44,893 nt of DNA from Bacteroidota bacterium (lineage in GTDB: Bacteria; Bacteroidota; Bacteroidia; Flavobacteriales; Weeksellaceae): assembly GCA_023460855.1 (NCBI GenBank), contig JAEWOS010000023.1, positions 1 to 44,893 on the forward strand, given 5' to 3'. Under the pieces are notes generated by a model. It was not told the origin of the DNA and ran no database searches. It was given only the letters and a program-made list of their open reading frames with translations. This document shows, piece by piece, positions 17,159 through 24,948 of the stretch. Position numbers and translations under genes: made by a program. Every line of letters begins with the position of its first letter. Position 1 is the first letter of the stretch.

Positions 17159-17659
17159 ATGATCAAACAGGCTTTGCTGAATGAGTTCAGCTATGAGGCA
17201 GAAAACACGAGAAAATTATTAAAAGCCATTCCGGATTCAGCGCTTGATTACAGACCGCAGCCGCATCTTTGGAGTGTCGCCCAGCTCGCAACCCACATTG
17301 CAGAGATTTATAACTGGTATGACGGCACTTTCAACCACGATGATTTCGATATGGGTACTTACCAGTATGATAAAGGCGATCCATCGAAAGCGGAGAATAT
17401 TCTGGCAAAATTTGAAGAAAACGTAAGTAAAGCCCGCGAAATTCTTGAAAATTCTGATGAAAACACCTACATGAACAACTGGAGCATGTCCATGAACGGC
17501 AATACGCTGCTTCCTCCTGCGCCACGAGTTGCGATGATCCGTGGTTTTTTGTTTAATCACCTGTACCATCACCGCGGCGAACTGGTAGCACATCTGCGCG
17601 CTTCAGGAAATAAAGTTCCGGGTTTATACGGTCCTACTTACGAGGATATGAATCAGTAA
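17159..17659 (+). CDS. DinB family protein
   Basis: A 166-residue four-helix-bundle protein of the DinB/YfiT superfamily. The three metal-binding histidines of the fold are present: H46 in QLATHIAEI, and the HxxxH pair H134 and H138 in LFNHLYHHRGEL. The superfamily includes bacillithiol or mycothiol transferases and other metal-dependent enzymes, but many members, despite the name, have no link to DNA damage; the substrate of this one is unknown. It is a single-gene unit, flanked by hairpins at 17022 and 17723 whose stem arms are almost identical. Confidence 0.88.
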   Translation: MIKQALLNEFSYEAENTRKLLKAIPDSALDYRPQPHLWSVAQLATHIAEIYNWYDGTFNHDDFDMGTYQYDKGDPSKAENILAKFEENVSKAREILENSDENTYMNNWSMSMNGNTLLPPAPRVAMIRGFLFNHLYHHRGELVAHLRASGNKVPGLYGPTYEDMNQ

Positions 17660-17722
17660 AATCAGTTTTCCGGAGCATTATTTTTATTTTCGGAAGAGAA
17701 ATTTGTAACATTCCTGCACTAT

Positions 17723-17753
17723 TCTCACCTAATATGGGTGAGATTAGTTTTTT
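17723..17753 (+). terminator. Terminator-like hairpin after the DinB gene
   Basis: A stem TCTCACC / GGTGAGA with a 7-base loop is followed by TTAG and seven T. The T run touches the ATG at 17754, so the hairpin could also act on expression of the next gene. Confidence 0.6.
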
Positions 17754-18281
17754 ATGACAAGCACAGCCAAAGTTTTTATCAGAACACTTCGAACGCTTTC
17801 ATTCCGGAAGGTGATCAGGCTGCTGCGTCTCACGTTGCCGCATCCGCTTTTTTCTCTGCTGAGTTTTTACGCCACCATACGTTCGTTTCTGATTGCCAAA
17901 AAATATTTTCCGCAAACCAATTCTTCACACGGAATAGGGAACGCTTTTCGCCATGCGCTCTGGACCTGTCTCATCATGATGTATTGCTGCAAAATATCAT
18001 CGCCGCGAAGAGCTTTTGTATGGTGCAAAAAAATGACTGACATGCACGAAGAACTCTTTCCGAATGAGCCCGTAGAAACCTATATGGATCTGCATAATAA
18101 TCAGGTGGGGATGGATCTTTTCCGGGAACTGTTGCAGGGAATTCACCGGCAGTTTTTCGAAACTTCTTTCTTTGTGGATAAACTATTCGAGAAAACCAAA
18201 ACGGCTGTGGTCATCGAAAAACCGAATGAGGGAACAGCAGGAACGCTGGTTTATTTAAAAAATCCTCCGGAACGCAACTGA
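17754..18281 (+). CDS. DUF6973-like protein
   Basis: A 175-residue protein with a conserved core that matches my memory of the DUF6973 family: GNAFRHALWTCL (about residues 62-73), then MHEELFP, then MDLHNNQVGMDLF. The invariant His, Glu, Asp and Asn residues suggest a metal or substrate site, but no activity is known. The N-terminus is strongly basic (residues 1-32, many Arg/Lys), with a short hydrophobic stretch at about 30-50. It has no clear signal peptide. The ATG lies directly after the T run of the preceding hairpin, so the true start or promoter is uncertain; no other in-frame start would preserve the basic N-terminus. It stands alone before ileS. Confidence 0.65.
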   Translation: MTSTAKVFIRTLRTLSFRKVIRLLRLTLPHPLFSLLSFYATIRSFLIAKKYFPQTNSSHGIGNAFRHALWTCLIMMYCCKISSPRRAFVWCKKMTDMHEELFPNEPVETYMDLHNNQVGMDLFRELLQGIHRQFFETSFFVDKLFEKTKTAVVIEKPNEGTAGTLVYLKNPPERN

Positions 18282-18377
18282 AAATCCTGAGTTTGCCACA
18301 TCAGCATACGATTCTGTTCCGCAGATTAACTTCTGTTCATGTTTTGAAAATGCCTCTGTTCCTGTTTGTCCATCAGG

Positions 18378-18408
18378 TTGATTTAGCCGCCAAAAATCAT
18401 TATATTCG
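18378..18408 (+). promoter_or_regulatory. Putative promoter of ileS
   Basis: TTG at 18378-18380 and TATATTCG at 18401-18408 (one mismatch from TAnnTTTG) are separated by 20 bases, close to the Bacteroidota spacing. The start codon follows 33 bases later. I see no T-box or other riboswitch in the leader. Confidence 0.45.
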
Positions 18409-18441
18409 CAGACTTTAATTTTGATATAGAAGAGATTGAAA

Positions 18442-21400
18442 ATGAAGAAGTTCACCGAGTATAAAAATCTTGATCTCACGGGGACCGCAGAAAATGTTTC
18501 CAGATTCTGGAATGAAAACGAAACATTTAAGAAATCTGTTGAAATCCGCCAGGGACAACCGGAATACGTATTCTATGAAGGGCCGCCTTCCGCAAACGGT
18601 TTGCCTGGAATTCACCACGTAATGGCGAGAGCAATTAAGGATATTTTCTGCCGCTTCCAGACGCAGAACGGGAAACAGGTTTTCCGTAAAGCAGGTTGGG
18701 ATACGCACGGTTTGCCAATTGAACTCGGTGTTGAAAAGGAACTTGGAATTACCAAAGAAGATATCGGAACTAAAATTTCCGTTGAAGATTATAACAAGGC
18801 GTGTCGTGAAGCGGTAATGCGTTACACCGATGTCTGGAATGACCTGACTGAAAAAATCGGTTACTGGGTAGATTTGGATGATCCTTATATCACTTACGAA
18901 CCGAAATATATGGAAACCGTTTGGTGGCTTCTGAAGCAGCTTTACGACAAAAACCTGTTATATAAGGGTTACACGATTCAGCCGTATTCGCCGAAAGCAG
19001 GAACCGGACTTTCTTCTCACGAACTGAATCAACCCGGAACATACCGTGATGTTTCGGATACAACCGTTGTTGCGCAGTTCAAAGTAAAAAAACTGTCTGA
19101 AGCATTACGAAATAAGCTTAACGCAGGAAGTATCAATTCATGCGATATTGCAGCAAATACTTGTGGTGGCGCTTTACATTGGGAAGAATTTGATACCGAA
19201 AATGCGCAAATCTCAAATCTCAAATCTCAAATCTCAAATCTAAGTATTCTGGCTTGGACGACAACACCCTGGACTTTGCCTTCCAACACAGCTTTAGCGG
19301 TTGGTCGCGATATTGAATATGTTTTGGTGAAAACCTTCAACCAGTATACTTTTGAGCCAATCAACATCGTTTTGGCGAGAGTTTTACTGGAGAAAAATTT
19401 CGGAAAGAAATATTTTGAAGGAACTGACGAAGATTTCAACAATTATACTTCAGAAAATATAACCATTCCGTATATAATTATAGCGGAATTTACCGGGGAA
19501 GATTTAGCCGGAACGGAATACGAACAGCTGGTTCCGTGGTTTTTGCCTGCTGAAAATCCTATGAATGCTTTCAGAGTAATTATTGGAGATTTCGTTACAA
19601 CCGAAGACGGAACCGGAATTGTTCACATTGCGCCGACTTTCGGTGCGGATGATGCGCGTGTTGCAAAAGAAAGCGGAATTCCGCCAATGTTGGTGAAAGA
19701 TGAAAACGACAATCTTGTTCCGTTAGTTGATTTAACAGGAAAATTCCTGAAAGGCGAAAAAGTTCCTGAAATTTTCAGCGGAAAATACATCAAAAACGAA
19801 TATTACGACGACGGAACTGCACCTGAGAAATCCTGGGATGTGGAACTGGCAATTCTGTTAAAGACTGAAAATAAAGCGTTTAAGGTTGAAAAATACGTCC
19901 ACTCTTATCCGCATTGCTGGAGAACGGACAAACCGGTTCTGTATTATCCTTTGGATTCCTGGTTTGTGAAAATGACCGAAAAACGTCAGCGTTTGGTGGA
20001 ACTGAACGAAACCATTAACTGGAAACCAAAATCAACCGGAGAAGGACGTTTCGCCAACTGGCTTGAAAATGTGAACGACTGGAATCTTTCCCGCTCAAGA
20101 TATTGGGGAATTCCTTTGCCAATCTGGAGAACAGAAGATTTGAAGGAAGAAAAAATCATCGGTTCGGTGGAAGAATTATATAATGAAATTGAAAAATCAG
20201 TTTCTGCTGGTTTGATGAAAGACAATCCGTTCAAAGGTTTTGAGATCGGAAATATGTCTGAAGATAACTACGCAAAAGTTGATCTTCATAAAAATATTGT
20301 AGACCAGATTATTTTGGTTTCAGACTCCGGAAAACCGATGAAACGAGAATCAGACCTGATTGACGTTTGGTTTGATTCCGGTTCAATGCCTTATGCGCAA
20401 CTGCATTATCCGTTTGAAAACAGGGAAATGATTGACGAAGGTCACGCTTTTCCCGCAGATTTTATTGCTGAAGGAGTTGACCAAACCAGAGGTTGGTTTT
20501 ACACACTTCACGCGATTGCAACGACGGTTTTTGATTCTGTTGCGTATAAAAATGTGGTTTCTAATGGCTTGGTTTTGGACAAAAACGGACAGAAAATGTC
20601 CAAACGTCTTGGAAACGCAGTTGATCCTTTTGAAACTCTAGCAAAATACGGTCCCGATGCAACGCGTTGGTATATGATTTCCAATGCGAATCCGTGGGAA
20701 AACCTGAAATTCGATGTGGAAGGAATCGATGAAGTTCGCCGGAAATTCTTCGGAACGCTTTACAACACGTATTCTTTCTTCTCGCTGTATGCGAATGTGG
20801 ACGGATTCAATTATTCGGAAGCAGAAGTTCAGAACCGTCCGGAAATCGACCGATGGATTCTTTCAGAACTGAATTTACTGATTAAAGACGTAAAATCCTT
20901 CTACGAAGATTACGAACCAACGAAAGCGACAAGAGCGATCAACACTTTCGTTAATGATAACTTAAGCAATTGGTATGTAAGACTTTGCAGACGCCGTTTC
21001 TGGAAAGGAGATTATTCTGAAGATAAAATTTCGGCTTACCAAACGCTTTATACTTGCCTTGAAACTGTTGCCAAACTTTCGGCGCCGGTTGCTCCGTTTT
21101 TCATGGATCAGCTGTATCAGGATTTGAATGCAGTAACCGGAAAAGACAATGCGGAATCTATTCACTTGACGGATTTTCCTGTTGCAGATGAAAGTTTGAT
21201 CGACCAAAATTTGGTTGAAAAAACAAATTTAGCGCAAACCATTACTTCAATGGTGTTTTCACTTAGAAAAAAGGAAAATATCAAAGTTCGTCAACCGCTT
21301 CAGAAAGTGATGATTCCGGTGATGGACAAAAAAACGGAAGAACAGATTTTAGCCGTTTCAGAACTGATTAAGCAGGAAGTGAACGTAAAAGAACTTCAGT

Positions 21401-22071
21401 TGATTAATGCTGAAGAAGCTTCGCACCTGATTGTAAAACAGATTAAACCGAATTTCAAAACTTTGGGCGCGAAACTCGGAAAAGATATGAAGACCGTTGC
21501 TGCCAAAATCAACGCCATGAATTCCGACAAGATTGCGCAACTTGAAAAAGACGGTTCGATGAATATTTCCGGTCATGAAATCGGTTTGGAAGATGTAGAA
21601 ATTTCAACGAAAGATATTCCGGGATGGACGGTTGCAAGTGAAGGCAAAACCACTGTGGCATTAGATTTGACGATCACCGACGAACTGAAAGCAGAAGGAA
21701 TTGCACGGGAATTCATCAACAGAATTCAGAGCCTCAGAAAGGAAAAAGATTTTGATCTGATTGACAGGATTTTTATTTCCATTGAAGGTTGGTCAATACA
21801 TTTCCTTGACGAAAAAAATGAATACGGACATGTTAAGAATATTCCGGATGACTTGTTGCGTTTGTTTTTAGGGCAGGATTATCAGCAAAGAAATGTTGAT
21901 CTGGACGCTGTGGATGAAAAATTAACCTTCCTGAATGCGATCATGTCTAACAAAAAATATATTTCAGACGAAGTATTGTCAGATAGAATAGAAATCGTAA
22001 ATTCACTAGCAATTTTCGACGAAATCGAGATCGATGACTTGAAATTCAGAGTAAATGTTGAAAAAAAATAA
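18442..22071 (+). CDS. ileS: Isoleucyl-tRNA synthetase with a GxHH signature motif (IleRS2-like)
   Basis: A 1209-residue class I synthetase that charges tRNA-Ile with isoleucine. The start is ATG 18442 (MKKFTEYKNL); a TTG two codons upstream is less likely. The first ATP-binding signature, normally HxGH, reads GIHH at residues 56-59 in PPSANGLPGIHHVMARA: positions one and three are exchanged. The second signature is KMSKR at 718-722. WTTTPWTLPSNTALAVG marks the CP1 editing domain, and EGVDQTRGWFYTL and the C-terminal tRNA-binding region are intact. The length and these features resemble the eukaryote-like IleRS2 class, whose members resist mupirocin. Just before the editing domain is an extra stretch (about residues 215-265) containing a translated 7-bp repeat, QISNLKSQISNL. 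The product is certain; the resistance prediction is inference. Confidence 0.97.
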   Translation: MKKFTEYKNLDLTGTAENVSRFWNENETFKKSVEIRQGQPEYVFYEGPPSANGLPGIHHVMARAIKDIFCRFQTQNGKQVFRKAGWDTHGLPIELGVEKELGITKEDIGTKISVEDYNKACREAVMRYTDVWNDLTEKIGYWVDLDDPYITYEPKYMETVWWLLKQLYDKNLLYKGYTIQPYSPKAGTGLSSHELNQPGTYRDVSDTTVVAQFKVKKLSEALRNKLNAGSINSCDIAANTCGGALHWEEFDTENAQISNLKSQISNLSILAWTTTPWTLPSNTALAVGRDIEYVLVKTFNQYTFEPINIVLARVLLEKNFGKKYFEGTDEDFNNYTSENITIPYIIIAEFTGEDLAGTEYEQLVPWFLPAENPMNAFRVIIGDFVTTEDGTGIVHIAPTFGADDARVAKESGIPPMLVKDENDNLVPLVDLTGKFLKGEKVPEIFSGKYIKNEYYDDGTAPEKSWDVELAILLKTENKAFKVEKYVHSYPHCWRTDKPVLYYPLDSWFVKMTEKRQRLVELNETINWKPKSTGEGRFANWLENVNDWNLSRSRYWGIPLPIWRTEDLKEEKIIGSVEELYNEIEKSVSAGLMKDNPFKGFEIGNMSEDNYAKVDLHKNIVDQIILVSDSGKPMKRESDLIDVWFDSGSMPYAQLHYPFENREMIDEGHAFPADFIAEGVDQTRGWFYTLHAIATTVFDSVAYKNVVSNGLVLDKNGQKMSKRLGNAVDPFETLAKYGPDATRWYMISNANPWENLKFDVEGIDEVRRKFFGTLYNTYSFFSLYANVDGFNYSEAEVQNRPEIDRWILSELNLLIKDVKSFYEDYEPTKATRAINTFVNDNLSNWYVRLCRRRFWKGDYSEDKISAYQTLYTCLETVAKLSAPVAPFFMDQLYQDLNAVTGKDNAESIHLTDFPVADESLIDQNLVEKTNLAQTITSMVFSLRKKENIKVRQPLQKVMIPVMDKKTEEQILAVSELIKQEVNVKELQLINAEEASHLIVKQIKPNFKTLGAKLGKDMKTVAAKINAMNSDKIAQLEKDGSMNISGHEIGLEDVEISTKDIPGWTVASEGKTTVALDLTITDELKAEGIAREFINRIQSLRKEKDFDLIDRIFISIEGWSIHFLDEKNEYGHVKNIPDDLLRLFLGQDYQQRNVDLDAVDEKLTFLNAIMSNKKYISDEVLSDRIEIVNSLAIFDEIEIDDLKFRVNVEKK
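19207..19241 (+). repeat. Heptanucleotide tandem repeat within ileS
   Basis: Five perfect head-to-tail copies of CAAATCT. Three units make 21 bases, so the translated period is seven residues (QISNLKS). Gain or loss of one unit would shift the ileS frame. Confidence 0.95.
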
Positions 22072-22150
22072 ATAAATTGAGACTGCTGAAGCAAACATTT
22101 TAAGCAATTGTTTTTTTTAGCCTCTCATTAACCCATTAATTATTAAGAAA

Positions 22151-22531
22151 ATGGCAGACGAAAGAGTAAGATACAGCGATAACGACCTTTCTGCGTTCAG
22201 GAAAGTTATTCAGGACAAAATTGATAAAGCAGAAAAAGATCTGGCACTGATTAACGAAAATTTCATCAATGACCAGAATAACGGAACAGACGACACGTCA
22301 CCTACTTTCAAAGCATTTGAAGAAGGAGCAGAAACCCTGAGCAAAGAGCAGAACGCAATTCTGGCAGGAAGACAGGAGAAGTTTATCCGTGATCTGAAGC
22401 ATGCACTGATCCGCATTGAAAATAAAACATACGGGATCTGTCGCGTTACAGGAAAACTGATTCCGAAAGAGCGTCTTATGGCTGTTCCGCACGCCACTTT
22501 AAGTATCGAAGCGAAAAATATGCAGAGATAA
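22151..22531 (+). CDS. TraR/DksA-family protein with degenerate zinc finger
   Basis: A 126-residue DksA-like protein. Residues 11-90 form a helical hairpin rich in charged residues (FRKVIQDKIDKAEKDLALINENF and LSKEQNAILAGRQEKFIRDLKHALIRI). The C-terminal finger YGICRVTGKLIPKERLMAVP aligns with that of E. coli DksA, but only the first of four cysteines remains (C97); the others are T100, S118 and A121. DksA proteins enter the RNA polymerase secondary channel and change promoter kinetics with ppGpp. Whether this form does so is not shown. It lies 79 bases after ileS and before the small protein and lspA, an order I recall as common in Flavobacteriia. Confidence 0.88.
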   Translation: MADERVRYSDNDLSAFRKVIQDKIDKAEKDLALINENFINDQNNGTDDTSPTFKAFEEGAETLSKEQNAILAGRQEKFIRDLKHALIRIENKTYGICRVTGKLIPKERLMAVPHATLSIEAKNMQR

Positions 22532-22571
22532 CGATCTTATGTTCTGCGGTCTTTCCCCGCAAAACAATAAC

Positions 22572-22632
22572 TTTGTCATTCCGCAGGAATCGAAACGAAT
22601 TTTTCGGCAAACGGTTCTTTCAGAATGACAAA
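22572..22632. repeat. REP-like element with inverted ends
   Basis: TTTGTCATTC at 22572-22581 is exactly complementary to GAATGACAAA at 22623-22632. The inner part holds ATTCCGCAGGAAT, a second small palindrome. It is intergenic. The ends resemble dispersed non-coding repeats I recall from flavobacterial genomes; I found no second copy in this window. Confidence 0.5.
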
Positions 22633-22707
22633 ATTGTATTAAATCCGTAACGAAACAGTTACTACTGGGATTTCTCAGATTAATTCAGATATCACAAATC
22701 AGATCAT

Positions 22708-22902
22708 ATGGAATCGCTTATCGTTCATACCAAAAACCAAATGGAACTGAATGCCGTAAAAGGTGTTCTGAAAGAAATGGGAATAAAATTCGAAAAATTT
22801 CATACGCGGGATTCTAAGCATTCGCCATTTGCAAAACCGGAAAAGAAGCACGCTCCGAAGACCCTGAAATCTTTCAGGGAAAATCCAAAAAAGGGAGAAT
22901 AA
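22708..22902 (+). CDS. Small conserved-looking protein upstream of lspA
   Basis: A 64-residue protein of two parts. Residues 1-33 (MESLIVHTKNQMELNAVKGV...) look like a small alpha/beta unit of the type found in DUF2683-like or antitoxin-like proteins. Residues 34-64 are basic and proline/lysine rich, probably disordered. No function can be given. Its TAA stop overlaps the ATG of lspA by one base (TAATG), so translation of the two is probably coupled. No partner toxin gene is next to it, which speaks against a toxin-antitoxin role. Confidence 0.7.
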   Translation: MESLIVHTKNQMELNAVKGVLKEMGIKFEKFHTRDSKHSPFAKPEKKHAPKTLKSFRENPKKGE

Positions 22903-23543
22903 TGAAGAAAATTGCACTCATCACTTTCATCATATTATTAATTGATCAGCTTTCAAAGATTTATATAAAAACCAACTTTCAGCTAGGTGAAAGCATGGAT
23001 GTTTTGCCGGGTTTTAAGTTGACTTTTGTTGAAAATCCGGGCATGGCTTACGGTTTTCAGTTTGGCGGACTTTTAGGAAAATATTTTTTGGTAATTGTGC
23101 GGATTTTTCTGATTGCCGGAATGGTTTACCTCTTCAGCAAATGGATGAAAGAAGGACGCACTACCAATTATCTGATTATTCCGATGGCGATGATTTTTGC
23201 AGGAGCAATTGGAAATTTGATCGACGGTATGTTCTACGGAATGATCTTCGACAGCGGAACGCACTATGAGGAAAGCATCAACCGGTGGATTGATTACGGC
23301 GGAGTTTCAAAACTGGTTCCTTTTGGAGAGGGATATTCGCATTTTATGAAAGGTTGTGTGGTGGATATGTTTCATTTTCCGCTTGTAGACTGGTTTGTGC
23401 CGCAAAACTGGCCATTGATCGGCGGAATGCATATCGAATTTTTCAAATATATCTTTAATGTGGCTGACGCAGCAATTACTGTGGGAGCCGTGCTGCTGTT
23501 TATCTTCAGAAAGAAGGCTTTTCCAAACGGCCTCGATTTTTAG
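22902..23543 (+). CDS. lspA: Lipoprotein signal peptidase II
   Basis: A 213-residue integral membrane aspartyl protease that removes the signal peptide from diacylglyceryl-modified prolipoproteins. Four membrane segments are visible. The catalytic aspartates are D155 in GCVVDMFHFP and D189 in FNVADAAITVG; GNLIDGMFYG precedes them. The loop between about 118 and 150 is longer than in E. coli LspA, as is usual in Bacteroidota. Its start overlaps the stop of the small upstream protein. Substrates in this window probably include ActB, ActE and the lipoprotein at 36767. Confidence 0.95.
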   Translation: MKKIALITFIILLIDQLSKIYIKTNFQLGESMDVLPGFKLTFVENPGMAYGFQFGGLLGKYFLVIVRIFLIAGMVYLFSKWMKEGRTTNYLIIPMAMIFAGAIGNLIDGMFYGMIFDSGTHYEESINRWIDYGGVSKLVPFGEGYSHFMKGCVVDMFHFPLVDWFVPQNWPLIGGMHIEFFKYIFNVADAAITVGAVLLFIFRKKAFPNGLDF

Positions 23544-23585
23544 AAAATTACGGCGCAAATCGATGGTGATGCAAACTATTCCGTT

Positions 23586-24863
23586 TTGAAACCATTCATC
23601 TTAAAAATAAAACAGTTTTTATCACTTGTTTTTCCGTCTTCACGGACCGAACTGGTGATTTTTGCGGTGTGTCTGGCATTTTACGGAACTCTGGCAAGCG
23701 TCATTGCAGTTAATTACCGTATTATTTTTGACAACCGTATTCCGTGGGATGCTTATTTCAGTTTTGATAACCGCGCAATAGTAATGACGGGCGGTGGTTT
23801 TGAAAGGCATCCGCTTTCCGTATATTTCTTTGATCAGATTCGCAATTTTGCGCTATGGGTTTCCGGGAACCATTATGATGCAGGTTTCCGGCTGATTCTG
23901 GCCTGGTTCAGCGTGGTTACGGTCAGCCTTTCTGTAGTTCAGATTTTCAAATATCTGAGGAATATTATACGGCTTCCGATATTATTGTGCAGTCTGCTCG
24001 TATTGTTTTTCGGATTATTTTCGACTTCAATTCTGCTTTCCTTTACTCCGGAAACATATACCTACACAATGTTTCTGCTGATTTTATTTAATTATTACGC
24101 TGCCCGTAAAATTAAGGAAGACGGAAAGACTTCATTTGCGGCTGTAACTTTAGCCGGCGTTGCCGTTGGCGGATTAACGATTACCAATGTTGTAAAAATT
24201 TACATTCCGGTACTGTTTGAAAGGGATACTTTCAGAAACGTCAGAGGTTTTTTGGCTGCCGCTTCAAAGGTTTTATTATCGGCAGCAGTTTTTATTTTTC
24301 TGTTTCTTTTGCGGCTGAATTTTGACGTACAGAAGATATTCTCCAAAACGGAACAGCAGTATGAGAAATTTTCGAATCCGAAAGTTACTCCGGTTTGGGA
24401 TATGATTGTTTCGTGGTTTTTAGGAGGCAATATGCTTTTTCCCGGCTTCGTTATCCGTGATTATCATAACAACAAGGGCTTTGAGTATAAAGCGCTTTTT
24501 ATGGACACCTATTCGAATTTTTTCTCTTACGCTTTCGTCTGCATTGTATTTATACTGCTCGTTTGGTCGGTTGTCCGGAATTTTAGAAATAAACTGCTGC
24601 AGATTCTGGTACTTTCTTTTATGGTCGATATCATCATACACTGCGTTCTGAAATTCGGTCTGCATACTTCTTATATATATGGTGGTCATTTTATTTTCGT
24701 GGTACCGCTGATTATCGGCTGGCTGTTTTACAGTTTCAGGCACTCGTCAAAATTTCTTTCATTTCTTTTTGCTGTCACGGTGTTACTCACATTTTACCTG
24801 GCAGCTAATAATTTCTTGCGAATGCACGAATTCTTCCATTTTCTGGACGTTTTTTACTCCTGA
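23586..24863 (+). CDS. Polytopic membrane protein, possibly DUF6080 family
   Basis: A 425-residue inner membrane protein with about ten hydrophobic segments (first LVIFAVCLAFYGTLASVIAV, last FLFAVTVLLTFYLAANNFL). The conserved-looking loop FDNRIPWDAYFSFDNRAIVMTGGGFERHP between segments one and two resembles the periplasmic loop of glycosyltransferase-type (GT-C like) membrane proteins, and I recall the family as DUF6080. The start is a TTG: no ATG in frame precedes it, and the first internal ATG would remove the first membrane segment. It follows lspA by 42 bases and may be co-transcribed. Function unknown. Confidence 0.7.
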   Translation: MKPFILKIKQFLSLVFPSSRTELVIFAVCLAFYGTLASVIAVNYRIIFDNRIPWDAYFSFDNRAIVMTGGGFERHPLSVYFFDQIRNFALWVSGNHYDAGFRLILAWFSVVTVSLSVVQIFKYLRNIIRLPILLCSLLVLFFGLFSTSILLSFTPETYTYTMFLLILFNYYAARKIKEDGKTSFAAVTLAGVAVGGLTITNVVKIYIPVLFERDTFRNVRGFLAAASKVLLSAAVFIFLFLLRLNFDVQKIFSKTEQQYEKFSNPKVTPVWDMIVSWFLGGNMLFPGFVIRDYHNNKGFEYKALFMDTYSNFFSYAFVCIVFILLVWSVVRNFRNKLLQILVLSFMVDIIIHCVLKFGLHTSYIYGGHFIFVVPLIIGWLFYSFRHSSKFLSFLFAVTVLLTFYLAANNFLRMHEFFHFLDVFYS

Positions 24864-24895
24864 AAAATTTTCATCAAAAAGGGGGTTTTTCCTGA

Positions 24896-24924
24896 TTGTG
24901 AATCTTATTTAATGCATACATTTG
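24896..24924 (+). promoter_or_regulatory. Promoter of the second T9SS gene
   Basis: TTG at 24896-24898 and TACATTTG at 24917-24924 (exact TAnnTTTG) are 18 bases apart. The element overlaps the in-frame TTG at 24922, so the gene must start downstream, at ATG 24949. Confidence 0.65.
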
Positions 24925-24948
24925 AATGACAAACTAATATTAACCTTT

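Noticed and set aside
18282..18441. T-box or other riboswitch before ileS
   Set aside because: The leader after the likely promoter is about 30 bases, with no specifier stem or terminator.
19207..19241. CRISPR-like array
   Set aside because: Seven-base units are head to tail with no spacers, inside a gene.
22708..22902. Antitoxin of a toxin-antitoxin pair
   Set aside because: The neighbours are a DksA-like gene and lspA; no toxin-like gene is next to it.
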